Below are positions 1 through 10,800 of a stretch of DNA of 45,722 nt, one piece after another. Within the stretch, counting starts at the first letter, position 1, and each line of letters opens with the position of its first letter. Made by a program: the position numbers and the translations under genes. Where the stretch lies: assembly GCA_019217005.1 (NCBI GenBank), contig JAHBNG010000122.1, positions 1 through 45,722 on the forward strand. The letters run 5' to 3'. The notes under the pieces were generated by a model, which ran no database searches, was not told where the DNA came from, and saw only the letters and a list, made by a program, of their open reading frames with translations. The DNA is from Chloroflexi bacterium TSY. Lineage in GTDB: Bacteria > Chloroflexota > Anaerolineae > Caldilineales > Caldilineaceae.

Positions 1-25
1 GATAAGTAAAACCAAGAAAGTATTT

Positions 26-86
26 GGACACGGATTCCTAGGATTTTCAGGATTTTATCCGTGTTCATCCGTGAAAATCTGCGTCC
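26..86. repeat. Dispersed 'cacggat' palindromic repeat
   Basis: The arms GGACACGGAT (26-35) and ATCCGTGTTC (57-66) are near-perfect inverted repeats, followed by a second related half. The same words recur at 14695-14788 and 14820-14886. It lies upstream of the methyltransferase and encodes nothing. The function is unknown. Confidence 0.55.
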
Positions 87-136
87 TATTTCTAGTTTCT
101 TTCTTGGAGCCACTTATATAATGAGGAAAATCTTCA

Positions 137-964
137 ATGACACAAATCCAACTCAAACAATCACAAAAGAAAGCACAGAGTGTTTATAATGCGGCGGCGG
201 ATACCTTCGACGATCCGGCCAACAGCTATTGGGAACGCTACGGTCGTAGAACGGTTGAACGTCTGAATTTGGCACCAGGATCGACCGTTCTGGATGTCAG
301 GTGTGGCACGGGGGCCTCTGCACTGCCCGCCGCAGAAATCTTGAACGGCACGGGCCATGTCATTGGTCTCGACCTTGCGGAGAATATGCTGACCCTAGCG
401 CACGCCAAGGCACAGTTACGTGGTCTGAACAACGTTGAGTTCTGGTTTGGCGACATGGCTCAATTGGCTTTTGAAGAGGGTCAATTTGATGCCATTGTTT
501 GTGTCTTTGCCATCTTTTTCGTGGCGGATATGGAAATGCTGATTCAGGAGCTATGGCGGTTGCTCAAACCAGGGGGGAAGCTGGCAATCACGACATGGGC
601 CCCCGACCTGTTCCAGCCGATGAGTCGAATTTTTGGCCAAGAGCTTGGTCGGCATCGACCTGACCTTCTCCCTATCTATCGGCCCTGGCATAGGCTGACC
701 ACAACAACTGCCGTGGAAGAGCTTTTGCGTGCGGGAGGCTGTACCAACGTTCGGGCTGAGGCCGAGCGGGGCAGAGAATCACTCCGTGATGCAGATTCTT
801 GGTGGCGTATCGTGCTTGGATCCGGTCTACGTGGAACGGTGGAGGCCATTGGGGTGGATCTAGCTGAGCAGATCCGTGCCGAGAATCTGCGCTATATTAA
901 AACGGAAGGAATTCAGTCCGTACAGACGGATGTCATTTATGGAGTGGCGGAGAAACTGAAATAG
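137..964 (+). CDS. Class I SAM-dependent methyltransferase (UbiE-like fold)
   Basis: This 275-residue protein is a probable small-molecule methyltransferase; the substrate cannot be told from the sequence. A Rossmann-type motif I (VLDVRCGTG, residues 52-60), the acidic GLDLAEN strand-2 region and the LLKPGGKLAITTW post-motif are all visible. Motif I is odd: the first glycine of the usual DVGCGTG is Arg, encoded AGG and one transition from GGG, which could weaken SAM binding. The ATG is preceded by GAGGA nine bases upstream, which supports this start. The C-terminal half (PWHRLTT, WWRIVLGSG) resembles ubiquinone/menaquinone-type or phosphatidylethanolamine-type methyltransferases. It stands alone, with a palindrome just after its stop. 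I am sure of the family and unsure of activity. Confidence 0.85.
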   Translation: MTQIQLKQSQKKAQSVYNAAADTFDDPANSYWERYGRRTVERLNLAPGSTVLDVRCGTGASALPAAEILNGTGHVIGLDLAENMLTLAHAKAQLRGLNNVEFWFGDMAQLAFEEGQFDAIVCVFAIFFVADMEMLIQELWRLLKPGGKLAITTWAPDLFQPMSRIFGQELGRHRPDLLPIYRPWHRLTTTTAVEELLRAGGCTNVRAEAERGRESLRDADSWWRIVLGSGLRGTVEAIGVDLAEQIRAENLRYIKTEGIQSVQTDVIYGVAEKLK

Positions 965-974
965 ATGATTCTTT

Positions 975-1059
975 CGGATCTCAGGGGGTTGATAACCGTA
1001 GGTCACTTCTCTGGAGTGACCTACGAGCGAGCTTTTCTCTGTCAACCCCTGAGATCCGG
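975..1059. repeat. Nested palindrome (possible terminator or REP-like element)
   Basis: The outer arms are CGGATCTCAGGGGGTTGA (975-992) and GTCAACCCCTGAGATCCGG (1041-1059), complementary apart from one extra G. Inside sits a second hairpin with GTAGGTCACT (998-1007) and AGTGACCTAC (1015-1024). Eleven bases of the inner arm recur at 22459. It starts ten bases after the methyltransferase stop, so it could end that transcript, but no U-tract follows. Confidence 0.6.
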
Positions 1060-1248
1060 TTGAGCCAGATAGATTTTGGAGTGTTCCTTCAATTGACTTA
1101 CTTTTGTATTTGGATTGACCTTGAATTTATGTGACCCATGTTTATCGCTGGTCAGATGTTGCTGATGTCGAGTATAATGGATGGTGTGATGTGAATATCG
1201 TCAATGACGTCATGAGATGTTCCGCTGACGGAACCAAGGAAGACATCG

Positions 1249-1524
1249 ATGAGCAACCATGAGAACGAACCATCCAACGACATGTCCGAAGACCAAGATG
1301 ATATCGATCGGTATCTCGAAGAATATCGCAAACTGTTAAACTCAATGGCGCGATGTGCACTGGAAGCACCCGAGCGAATTGATGAGTTGCGTAAGATGAT
1401 GCGGTTTAGTGCGGCCATGTTAATCAGCAACAACCCAGAATTTGTACAGGATTTTCGGGACACGGTAAAGGATCTCGATCAATTGCTGGAATCGGCCCAA
1501 CCCAAGAGGGTAAGATCGATTTGA
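1249..1524 (+). CDS. Small acidic hypothetical protein
   Basis: The 91 residues have no family I recognise. The N-terminal 25 residues are very acidic and probably disordered (DMSEDQDD). The rest is predicted helical, with a central hydrophobic stretch MRFSAAMLISN, and the end is basic (PKRVRSI). An AAGGAAG ribosome site sits 7 bases before the ATG, which supports a real gene. It is 38 bases upstream of the crotonase and on the same strand, so the two may be co-transcribed. No function is proposed. Confidence 0.6.
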   Translation: MSNHENEPSNDMSEDQDDIDRYLEEYRKLLNSMARCALEAPERIDELRKMMRFSAAMLISNNPEFVQDFRDTVKDLDQLLESAQPKRVRSI

Positions 1525-1562
1525 ACGATTTTATTACGGAAGAGTGAGAAGAGAGGAGACGT

Positions 1563-2480
1563 ATGGGAGCGACTTTGGATATTGAGACGACAGCGAATGG
1601 TCAGGAAGAACAATCCTTAGAACCTAGCCGAAAAGTGGCCGTGAATCCGACTGGCCAATCGAGTCAAAATGCATCGTCACAGAATTTTTCAGAGCAGCAT
1701 GTAGATGAACCCGTTGTGTTGCGCATTGATCAGGATGGTGTGACAACCTTAACACTTAATCGACCGCAGCAATTCAATGCCCTCTCGGAAGCTGTGCTGG
1801 CTGCTCTTCAGCGGGGGTTAGATGATATTGCTGCGGATGGTTCTATACGCGTTGTGGTGTTGGCGGCCAAGGGCAAGGCTTTCTGCGCAGGACATGATTT
1901 GAAGGAGATGCGCAGCAATCCAGCCAAAGAATACTATGATCAGCTTTTCGATCAATGTAGCCGGATGATGATGAGCATCAATCGGCTCCCTCAGCCGGTC
2001 ATCGCCAAAGTACAGGGATTGGCCACAGCGGCGGGCTGTCAATTGGTGGCTGCGTGCGATTTGGCTGTTGCCGTGGATACCGCACAATTTGCGACCTCTG
2101 GCATTCGATATGGGTTGTTTTGCTCGACCCCGGCTGTTCCTGTCAGCCGCAATCTCTCTCGCAAACGAGCCATGGAGCTGTTATTGACGGGTGATTTTAT
2201 CGATGCGCAGACGGCTGTCGAGCAAGGATTGATCAATCGGGCTGTTCCTGCTGCGGATCTGGATGAGGCTGTTCAAAAGCTGATCGACGCAATTGTTGCA
2301 AAGTCATCCGTCGCGGTAGCAATGGGGAAAGAGATGTTCTATCGCCAGTTGGAGATGGGCATGGAGGATGCCTATGCCTATGCCAGCGAAGTCATGGCGT
2401 GCAACATGATGGCGGAGGATGCAGCAGAAGGGTTTGATGCGTTTATCGAGAAGCGTCAGCCAGTGTGGAAAGGAAAGTAA
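1563..2480 (+). CDS. Enoyl-CoA hydratase/isomerase family protein, ECHDC3-like
   Basis: This 305-residue protein belongs to the crotonase superfamily. The body begins near residue 50 with [18 protein letters not shown]. The CoA/oxyanion segment AFCAGHDL is at residues 106-113. In place of the usual catalytic-glutamate loop it has GLFCSTP (184-190), as in the mammalian ECHDC3 group, so classical hydratase activity is doubtful. It is about 45 residues longer than normal at the N-terminus. Nucleotides 1618-1709, which encode residues 19-49 of that extension, are a copy of a dispersed palindromic repeat. A strong GAGGAG site just upstream of the ATG at 1563 argues that the extension is translated. 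The downstream phosphorylase follows after 17 bases. Confidence 0.85.
   Translation: MGATLDIETTANGQEEQSLEPSRKVAVNPTGQSSQNASSQNFSEQHVDEPVVLRIDQDGVTTLTLNRPQQFNALSEAVLAALQRGLDDIAADGSIRVVVLAAKGKAFCAGHDLKEMRSNPAKEYYDQLFDQCSRMMMSINRLPQPVIAKVQGLATAAGCQLVAACDLAVAVDTAQFATSGIRYGLFCSTPAVPVSRNLSRKRAMELLLTGDFIDAQTAVEQGLINRAVPAADLDEAVQKLIDAIVAKSSVAVAMGKEMFYRQLEMGMEDAYAYASEVMACNMMAEDAAEGFDAFIEKRQPVWKGK
1618..1709. repeat. 92-bp palindromic repeat inside a coding region (copy 1)
   Basis: This segment aligns without gaps to 28078-28169, which is non-coding. I count about 20 mismatches in 92 positions. Both copies begin TAGAACCTA and end TAGATGAA. The terminal arms (CCGAAAAGT and a degenerate ATTTTTC) are still visible here. 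It is read through in frame as residues 19-49 of the crotonase. Confidence 0.75.
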
Positions 2481-2497
2481 ATCGTCGATCTATCACT

Positions 2498-3841
2498 ATG
2501 AACCCAGTCGATATCATCATCAAAAAGCGCGATGGGCACAAACTAACGCCCGACGAAATCCGTTTCTTTATTGACGGTTTTGTATCGGGCGCCATTCCCG
2601 ATTATCAAGTGGCGGCCTGGGCGATGGCGGTCTATTTTCAGGGAATGGACGCGGCCGAAACGACAATCTTGACCCAAGCAATGGCAGAGAGTGGCGAGCA
2701 GCTCGATCTACGGGATGCTGTTTCGCCTGGCACGCTGATTGTGGACAAGCACTCGAGCGGTGGCGTGGGCGACAAAACCACGCTGGCCGTGGGACCAATC
2801 GTGGCGGCCTGTGGATTACCGGTCGGCAAGATGAGCGGACGTGGATTGGGGTTTACGGGAGGGACCATCGACAAGCTTGAGAGCATTGCTGGCTGGTCCC
2901 CTGACTTGAGTGAAGCGGCATTTAAGGAGCAACTTCGCTCCGTTGGTCTGGTGGTTGCCGGACAAACAACTAACCTGGCCCCCGCGGACAAGACGCTCTA
3001 CGCACTGCGTGATGTGACGGGAACAGTCGCCAGCCTGCCGCTGATTGCCAGCAGCATCATGAGTAAGAAACTGGCTGCGGGAGCGGATGCCATCGTGCTC
3101 GATGTCAAGTGTGGGCACGGGGCGTTTATGGAGTCGCTCGCACAGGCACGCGCGTTGGGCGAGCTGATGGTGGCGATTGGCACGCGCGCAGGTCGTCGCA
3201 TGACGGCCCTGATCACGCAGATGGAGCAACCGTTGGGATCGGCCGTGGGTCATGCCTTGGAAGTGAAGGAAGCGATTGACACTTTGCAGGGCAATGGTCC
3301 GACGGATTTTCAAGAGTTGGTCGAAACAGTCGCCACCGAAATGCTCATCCTGGCAGAATCGGATCGTCAAAAAAGCAGCGGTGAAGAGCGGACGCGAGAG
3401 CTGATGCAGGGAAAAATTCGCCAGGCAATTTCGTCGGGGGCCGCCCTTATTAAATTTACTGAGTTTGTCTCGGCCCAAGGTGGCGAACCCAAGATGGTTG
3501 AGGAGCCAACTCTTTTGCCAACCGCGCCCGTCGTTGTGCCTGTCTTGTCATTGGCAACTGGGTTTGTGCAGCAGATTGACGCCAGAGAAATTGGTCTGGC
3601 AGTTGTTGGATTGGGCGGCGGTCGACAGGCAAAGGACGAGGCGATTGATCACCGTGTGGGCGTTGTGTGTCAGGCAAAGGTTGGCGATCCAGTCGCGGCA
3701 GGTGAGCCACTTTGCATGGTCCATGCCGCCAACGAATCGGATGCGAGCGCTGCAGCAGAGCGCATTCGGGCCGCCTATCGTTTCTCAGATGAACCCCATT
3801 CAAGATTGCCTGTTTTGTATGAGCGGATCGGGCATATATAA
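2498..3841 (+). CDS. pdp: Pyrimidine-nucleoside (thymidine) phosphorylase
   Basis: The enzyme would cleave pyrimidine (deoxy)nucleosides with phosphate to the base and (deoxy)ribose-1-phosphate in the cytoplasmic salvage pathway. The 447 residues from the ATG at 2498 start [13 protein letters not shown], as in the Pdp/DeoA family. The signature [13 protein letters not shown] is at 113-125. R171, S186 and K190 fall at exactly the numbers of the E. coli thymidine phosphorylase active site. KHSSGGVGD forms the phosphate loop, and the C-terminal beta domain is complete. The frame is open back to a GTG at 2465, which would overlap the crotonase; the ATG fits family length better, although AAGGAA lies rather far upstream (22 bases). 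I am sure of the family. DeoA and Pdp specificity cannot be separated. Confidence 0.93.
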   Translation: MNPVDIIIKKRDGHKLTPDEIRFFIDGFVSGAIPDYQVAAWAMAVYFQGMDAAETTILTQAMAESGEQLDLRDAVSPGTLIVDKHSSGGVGDKTTLAVGPIVAACGLPVGKMSGRGLGFTGGTIDKLESIAGWSPDLSEAAFKEQLRSVGLVVAGQTTNLAPADKTLYALRDVTGTVASLPLIASSIMSKKLAAGADAIVLDVKCGHGAFMESLAQARALGELMVAIGTRAGRRMTALITQMEQPLGSAVGHALEVKEAIDTLQGNGPTDFQELVETVATEMLILAESDRQKSSGEERTRELMQGKIRQAISSGAALIKFTEFVSAQGGEPKMVEEPTLLPTAPVVVPVLSLATGFVQQIDAREIGLAVVGLGGGRQAKDEAIDHRVGVVCQAKVGDPVAAGEPLCMVHAANESDASAAAERIRAAYRFSDEPHSRLPVLYERIGHI

Positions 3842-4020
3842 AGTTGCGCTTTGCCTGCGATGGCACTCTCTTCGAGATTCTTTCACCCTCTTCCCTTAAT
3901 GCGCTTGAGCGTACTTTGGCTGCTAGACGCCGGTTTATGAACGTTAAGAAAATAGATTCGGTATACCTGTAGATTCTCTCATTGGCAGGCGGAGGGAAGC
4001 AGGTCAAAATAGGCGAGCAA

Positions 4021-4080
4021 ACGCCGGTTGAGTAGCGGAGCGGTATCGAAACCAGCACTGATCTGGTTACGTCATGAGCC
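4021..4080 (-). repeat. Reverse, partial copy of the 96-bp dispersed repeat
   Basis: Read on the minus strand it matches 19594-19689 and 25733-25827. The shared words are GCCGGTTGAGTAGC, TATCGAAACCA and a terminal CATGAG. The match is diverged, and the copy seems to lack part of the outer arms. Confidence 0.5.
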
Positions 4081-4214
4081 ACTTCGCTCGATAAGCATGA
4101 TACCAGGGGCATGAGGAATGGCGGGAAACTACATGGCCATTCTTTGTGCCCGTCTCGTTTCCCAAATTTAATTTTGAATGTCCATCAACCGGTGGCGGTT
4201 GGCAATTCGTGCCA

Positions 4215-4240
4215 CTTTTTTAAGGTACGCGATTGCCCTA
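4215..4240 (+). mobile_element. Orphan right end of the ISAs1-type element
   Basis: TTTTTTAAGGTACGCGATTG and the following CCCTA match the last ~25 bases of the complete element at 28974-30229, including its full 16-bp terminal inverted repeat. No transposase sequence or left end lies next to it. It is either a deletion remnant or the end of a short non-autonomous derivative. Confidence 0.6.
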
Positions 4241-4428
4241 CCTTTTTCCCTGCCCATTCCCTCATTCTTTCATCTAGCGGGTCACGATCTACCTCCCTAT
4301 ACTCAACAGATCGCAATCGTTAGATTTTTCACTTCATTGGTGCAATGCACCCACTACGTGAACGGAATGACACGATTGGGGTCTACTGATACCCGGATTA
4401 ACTTGTGAAGTGGAGTTTTCGCCAACCC

Positions 4429-4494
4429 ATCTTCCGGGAAGGGGTCAGAAACAGTCTGGCGAACGAATCTATCTGTGACTCCTTCCCGGAAGAT
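4429..4494. repeat. Palindromic repeat of the CTTCCCGGAAG family (copy 1)
   Basis: The arms ATCTTCCGGGAAGGGGTCA (4429-4447) and TGACTCCTTCCCGGAAGAT (4476-4494) pair at all but one position. The middle ~28 bases are unpaired. A second copy with a perfect 18-bp stem is at 22331-22394. Confidence 0.65.
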
Positions 4495-4497
4495 TAA

Positions 4498-4598
4498 GGC
4501 TTTTCCAAAAAATAAAATCCCCAATTCAAAAGGAAAAGCCAAAGCCATTCCAGGGTGATACGTTCCATCTTACGGGTAATTTTTTTTCTGGAATGGCC
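4498..4598 (-). repeat. Twin-hairpin repeat, copy A
   Basis: Read on the minus strand it has GCCATTCCAG...CTGGAATGGC, then TTT, then GGCTTTTCC...GGAAAAGCC: two adjacent stem-loops. It is strongly similar to 41680-41778 and 43341-43441. The three copies are 99-101 bases long. It has no coding capacity. Confidence 0.8.
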
Positions 4599-4853
4599 TA
4601 ACCGCTCCGGTTTCCTAGTTGTGTAGTGCGGGCGGATTTCTGGACAAAGCAGGAAATTCCCGAACCCATTTTTCAAAAACCAAATAGCCCTGGGTGAAAC
4701 CTATCTCGACGTGACAACTGTTTTTTGTTAGAATTGTTGACAAGGTAATGCATATTGCCACATCATTTAAGCTTTGGACAATCACTACCCTGTCAACATC
4801 GACTCCCTGCACCAAAGTTCAAGTGGCTTCTCTATTCAGTGGAGCAGACGAAG

Positions 4854-7800
4854 ATGCCCCGACTTCCAGAAGAACTTGTCGAGCAGATCCTACGTGGAAA
4901 CGTTCTGTTGTTCATCGGCGAGCAGCTTAGTACTGGAAATGAACATGAGCCGCAAATTGATGACCTGGTCCAAGAGATGGTTGTACGTACCGGTCAAAAC
5001 AACGCCACCGATTATTCTTTTCCAGAAGCTGCCCAAGCATTTGAAGATAAACTGGGCCAGCATGCACTCATTCAATATCTACGCGAACGATACGATCCCC
5101 GAACAGTCGGGCCATTGCAGGCCCATCGCCTGATTGCACAACTTTCAACGTGTCACTTATTTGTGACCACACAGTTCGACGGTCGGTTGGAGTCAGCTTT
5201 CCATGATGCTGGACGATACGTTGACGTTGTGATTGGCAGCGAGGAAATACCGTTTGAAAACGAGGGGTATGCGCAACTCTATCGCTTACGTGGTGTTCTC
5301 GACCGCCCGGCATCACTTGTCCTGACGGAAGATGCCTATGAAACGTTTTATGATGAACCATCGAACGTGCCGATTGTTCTTCAAGGCTATCTTGCCAGCA
5401 AGACGATTCTGTTTCTGGGCTACGATCTCAAAGACCCGCACTTTCGACGTCTGTATCGCAAGGTGACGCGCACCCTGCGTGGCTTTGCTCGGCGCTCCTA
5501 TGCGTTCGGTAACGGCCTCCCTCTTCAAGCTGCGAGTTGGTGCGCAAGAAGAAAGATTGACGTATTGGAAATCAACGTCCTCGATGGCCTCGAGTATCTG
5601 GTCGAGCAAACACAAAAACCGCCCGTCAAGGAAGCCATTGTGACGCAGTTGGAGACAGATGGCGTCTCACCAGAAACGCCCAGACTCCCTTATAAGCTAC
5701 TCGACTACTACAATTCGGAAGACGCCGATAACTTTTTTGGCCGAGATTATGAAATTCAACAGCTGACGTCTCTTGTCCACGCACACCGGCTGATTCTGCT
5801 CTACGGAGCTTCTGGTACTGGCAAAACATCTCTTTTGCTGGCTGGGCTTACCCCTCGCTTGGTTCATTCGGATACGCCCCACAAAACAGTTTATGTACGA
5901 GCCCTGCAGGATCCGGCCCAAGTCATTCGCAACAGCATCACACGTCAGGTCTCCGACAGAACCCTGCCGGCAGACGGCTCCTTGGTCGAATTTTTGGCGC
6001 AAGCCACGAGTGCCCTAAATGCTCCGCTCGTCGTGATTCTCGATCAGTTCGAAGAGTTTTTCATCCGCCTGAGTCCCCGGTTTCGCAAGACATTTGTCCA
6101 AGAGATTGGGAATCTATATGACGCACCGGATGTCCCCGTAAAGATCGTGCTGAGTCTGCGCTCGGATTGGCTGGCAGCAGTGAGCGAACTGGAAGAGCGA
6201 ATTCCGGAAATCTTTCGCACCAAGCTGTGGTTGAGGCCCCTCAGCCAGGAACAGGCGCTGCGGTCGATTGTCGGTCCACTGGAGCAATTTGGCGTTGTCT
6301 ATGAGCAAAACCTGCTTGATCAGCTGCTCAAAGATCTGGCAGATAGCGACACGGACACGATTATGCCACCCCAACTGCAGCTTGTCTGCACGGCGCTGTA
6401 TCAAGAACGGGCCGAGGATGCACCCTCAATCACGCTCGCGCACTATGACGAGATTGGTGGTGCCCGTGGGGTCTTGCGACAGTACTTAACGACTGAACTA
6501 GACCGGTTGCCCAAAGATGAACAAGCGATTGCTGGCCGCTTGCTGGAGGAGCTCGTCACATCCGAACGGACCAAGGCCGTTCGCACAGCTGACGAACTGG
6601 CTCTCTTGGTACAGGGGACTCCGACCAAGCTGAATCCTGTACTAGAGAAGCTCGTGCGGGCCAGGTTGTTGCGCGTCTTTGAGCGCAGTGACAACGAGCG
6701 GGGCTACGAACTGGCCCACGAATATTTGATCCAGGAGATCACCTTTAGTCCTGATATTCAGCGCTTAAAGCAGGCCGAAGAGTTGATTCGCCAGGAAGTG
6801 GATAATTGGGAGCGTTTTGGCACGCTCATTGCGTCAGACAAGCTGGCGCTGGTCGATGAGGTACGCGATCTCGTGCGCCTTGATGCCACATCCCGCGCCC
6901 TGCTGCTGCGCAGTGCGCTCAACGTCGGCTCGGAGATTCCGTATTGGCTGGACCAGGTCGGAGATCACAGAGAGAAAGTCGCGATCCTGTGCGAAATTGC
7001 CGAAAGTGAACTTCCCGTGATGCGCCGACGGGCTACCGAAGCCTTTGGGCTGCTGGATATTGAGCAGTCGATTGAGCCGCTGATAGAACTGGCCTTGCGA
7101 GATCCGCAGTTGTCTGTCCGAGAGCAGGCCCAGGCGAGTATCGTTCAGTTGGCGGACCAACGCAGCAACGTGGTCCGCGCGCTGCAAGAGGAACTGGAGC
7201 ATCCAGAACGGACGAGCAGACGTACCGCCATGGAGACCCTTTCATTGCTGCCTCTGGCCGGCGTACCGGCTCATCTGCGGCTGCGCGTCACAATGACCAA
7301 AGCCAGATTGGCGTTAGAGAAGTTCGCAGAGCAGAGCGTGGCAACGCCTGCCCGCAGAGCAACGGCTTTGAGCATGGGCGCTCTCATCTTGGCATTACTC
7401 ATGGCCTACGGAGTGGCGCTGGCCAGCTATCAAGTGACAATCAAACGCTCTCAAATGGGCAGCGAATTTGACACAATTGTCGTCCAGTGGGGGCACCCTC
7501 AACTGCCGTTACCCGCTGCCAGAGGCATCCTGGTTGATACGGGTATCTCGGCCTCGTTGATTTCGAGCGAATACCGAACATCGGTTGCGGACGGTGAAAT
7601 ATGGAATTTTCGGTTCTACCGAACGGACCAAGATTTTCCACAGTGGTCCGCTGATGTAACCAATATATTGGCACCCGAAGAGCGGCGACGGTGGCTTTGG
7701 CGTCTAGACCCAAATCAAGGCTGGCAAGAGCTGTTGCAAAACGGCACCTCTGGCAACGCTTCAGTTCGACGGGAGAGTATTCAAGCCTTAGAGCATATCG

Positions 7801-10800
7801 TTCAACTCCATCCAGAACGGGCAGAACAGGCAGCCGTTGATTTCTTGTTGAGCGCGTTAAAGGATACTGACCGTGAAAATCGACTTTTGGCGCTCCGTGC
7901 TTTGCAGACAGTCGTCGACGTAAATCCAGCCCAAATGACACAATCTCTTGCCCATGAACTGGTTGCTAAACTCAACGACGAAAGTGCGGATGTCCGTGTC
8001 GCGCTCTTGGAAACATTGCATGCAATATCTGGTCATGAAATTGTGCGTTGGATCACACCAGAAGCAGCCACAAAATTATTGGAGTTTCTGCAAGATAGAA
8101 ATAAGGCAGCGCAGGGGAAGGCCATTCCAATTGCGTCTCAAATTGCGCTCGGTTTCCCCAAGCAAGCCCAAGATGCCATCAGCGGTCTTGTCACTCTGGC
8201 TGTCGACGGAGCAGAACCAAATCATCCAATGGCTGAGGCACAGCTGCAAAATCTATCAACCGAATCCACTGATTTACATCCAATTGTATTGCAAGAAGTA
8301 GCGAAGGTTTTAGCTCAACAGGAGGGAGATCCTTCACGAGCCCACCAACTGATGATTGAGTTTGTGAAAAGTCAACCGCAATTGGTTGATGGTGCAGCCA
8401 TTGAGGGTCTCATGTATGCCACCTCCAGCCCAGAAACAGAGATTCAGTCTGAAGCGATCGGATTGCTGACGGAATTAACGGATACACATCCAGATTCTAC
8501 AAACGAAGCCATCGATGTCCTATTCGGCCAGCTTGAAGACTCTGAGGTAACGGCTGTGCGTCGAACAGTTGTTCAGATCTTAACCCAGTTGTTGCAGATC
8601 AATGAGGCGCTGATTGATCGGACCGCTCAAGGATTATTGACGAGTCTTCAAGATCAAAGCCCAGAAATACGCGAAGCTGCCATCCTTGGTTTGATCGCTG
8701 GGGTGGAAACGCGATCAGCACTGGCCAACAAAACAGTCTTGGCAGAATTGGTCAAACGTCTCAATGAAGATACAGGCAGAGTACGTGAAAAAGCCATTCA
8801 AGGACTAATTGTTGTTCTGGAGGCAAATTCCCAACTCGCATCAGAAACGACAGTTAAGGATCTTCTGGAGATCACTGGCGATACCAATTTGGTTGTGAGG
8901 CAAAGGGCCATTCAAGGGCTCACAGTATTGGCCTCCGTGCGATCCGACCTGATAGACGTTAATGTTGTCGGCGGGATGCTACCGTTACTGCCTGCCACTG
9001 ATCTTGTGGTGCAAAGGAATGCCCTTGAGGGTATTATTGTAGTGATGGACACACGACCAGACCTACTAAATTCGGCTGTCATACAGGGGCTACTGACAAT
9101 GCTTAGAAGGAGTATTCGCTCTGATATTCGATCAACAGTGATCGAACAACTAGCAAAAGCAACGCATTTACGTCCTGAAATGGGCGATCGCATCGTGAAA
9201 GAATTGTTTGCTCTTTTTGACAATCAGATTTCTTTTGTGAGAGAGAATGCACAAGAAGGACTAAGTACAATCACTGAGTTAACCCCCGAGTTAGGTGACT
9301 TGGTGGTGGAGGGATTGTTCGCTCGTCTTGAGGATGAAAGTTTTTTTGTGCGAGAGAGTGCACAAGAAGAACTAAGTACAGTCGCTGCATCAGCCCCTGA
9401 GTTAGGTGACTTGGTGGTGGAAGGATTGCTTGCTCGTCTTGAAGATGGAAGTTCTGATGTGCGAGAGAGTGCACAAGAAGAACTAAGTACAGTCGCTGCA
9501 TCAGCCCCTGAGTTAGGTGACTTGGTGGTGGAGGGATTGCTTGCTCGTCTTGAAGATGGAAGTTCTGATGTGCGAGAGAGTGCACAAGAAGAACTAAGTA
9601 CAGTCGCTGCGTCAGTCCCCGAGTTAGGTGACTTGGTGGTGGAAGGATTGCTTGCTCGTCTTGAAGATGGAAGTTCCCGTGTACGAGAGAGCGCAGTCTC
9701 AGGGTTGAGAGCCGTGGGAGAGGCACAGCCAGAGCTGCTCACGACTGATGTGGTGGAAGGATTGCTTAAGCATCTTGAGAATAAAAGTTCTAATGTGCGA
9801 GAGGGAGCCATGGAAGGGTTGAGAGCCGTGGGAGAGGTGCAGCCAGAGCTGCTCACAGCCGCAGTGGTGGAGGAATTGCTTGCTCGTCTTGAGGATGAAA
9901 GTTCCTCTGTGCGATGGAGTGCAGTCTCAGGGTTGAGAGCCGTGGGAGAGGCACAGCCAGAGCTGCTCACGACAGATGTGGTGGAGGAATTGCTTGCTCG
10001 TCTTGAGGATGGAAGTTCCCGTGTACGAGAGAGCACAGTCTCAGGGCTGAGAGCCGTGGGAGAGGCGCAGCCAGAGCTGCTCACAGCTGCAGTGGTGGAG
10101 GAATTGCTTGAGCATCTTGAGGACGAAAATTCTGATGTGCGAGAGAGAGCAGTCTCAGGGCTGAGAGCCGTGGGAGAGGTGCAGCCAGAGCTGCTCACGA
10201 CTGCAGTGGTGGAGGAATTGCTTGAGCATCTTGAGGACGAAAATTCTGATGTGCGAGAGAGAGCCGTGGAAGGGTTAAGCGTCGTCGCTGCATCAGCCCC
10301 TGAGTTAGGTGACTTGGTGGTGGAGGGATTGTTCGCTCGTCTTGAGGATGAAGGTTCTAGTATTTGGTGGCATACAATCCATGAGTTATTTAAAATAGCA
10401 CATGTACAGCACATAGCTGCGAATGTGCAATTAATGAGTAAGCTATGGTCAGAGAACAAAGACGTCAAGCCACCATTTCGAGCGAAAATGGCAATGAATT
10501 TGTTCCCTATCATAGAGATTCGTTCAAAATTAATCGAAGAGCAGGTCAAGCAGGAACTATTCAACCAAGTTGCTAACGCTTATCCAATTGTGAAATCCGA
10601 GACGATTGATCAATTATATACGAAATTTAGTCCCCAGGCAATAACAGAGGAGTTAGTATTATCCCTTCGAGATCCGCAACCCAACATTCGGATGGTAGCA
10701 TTTTCAATGCTTATTTTCACTATTTGGATGCAGCCAGAGTTAAAAAATGAAGAAGTACTTGAAGCGCTTGAGGCGGGTGCAGCCTCTGAGTTGGGCGATC

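Larger units (their letters stand above)
3842..4853. other. 1-kb gene-free region rich in repeat fragments
   Basis: I see no credible gene here. The region holds four elements related to sequences elsewhere in the window: a reverse copy of the 96-bp repeat (4021-4080), an IS-end fragment (4215-4240), a 66-bp palindrome (4429-4494) and a twin-hairpin element (4498-4598). The last ~250 bases presumably hold the promoter of the giant gene, but I cannot assign boxes with confidence. Confidence 0.6.

Noticed and set aside
2465..2497. GTG start for the pyrimidine phosphorylase
   Set aside because: It would overlap the crotonase and add 11 residues not seen in the family; from ATG 2498 the active-site residues fall at the standard numbers 171, 186 and 190.
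3456..4112. Open frames around the end of the phosphorylase gene (3456-4112 minus, 3465-3899 plus)
   Set aside because: They overlap the well-supported phosphorylase in other frames and extend into repeat-bearing spacer with no recognisable protein.
4869..5670. Active NADase of the Thoeris or Avs5 type
   Set aside because: The expected Asn and His are Gln and Arg, so I call it a SIR2-like domain without claiming NAD hydrolysis.
9224..10564. Long minus-strand open frame (446 codons) across the HEAT repeats, with similar ones at 10610-11272 and 11418-11921
   Set aside because: They are mirror frames of the repetitive HEAT coding sequence. Their Ser/Thr/Pro-rich repeats simply translate the reverse of LVVEGLLARLED, and no start signal or family match is visible.
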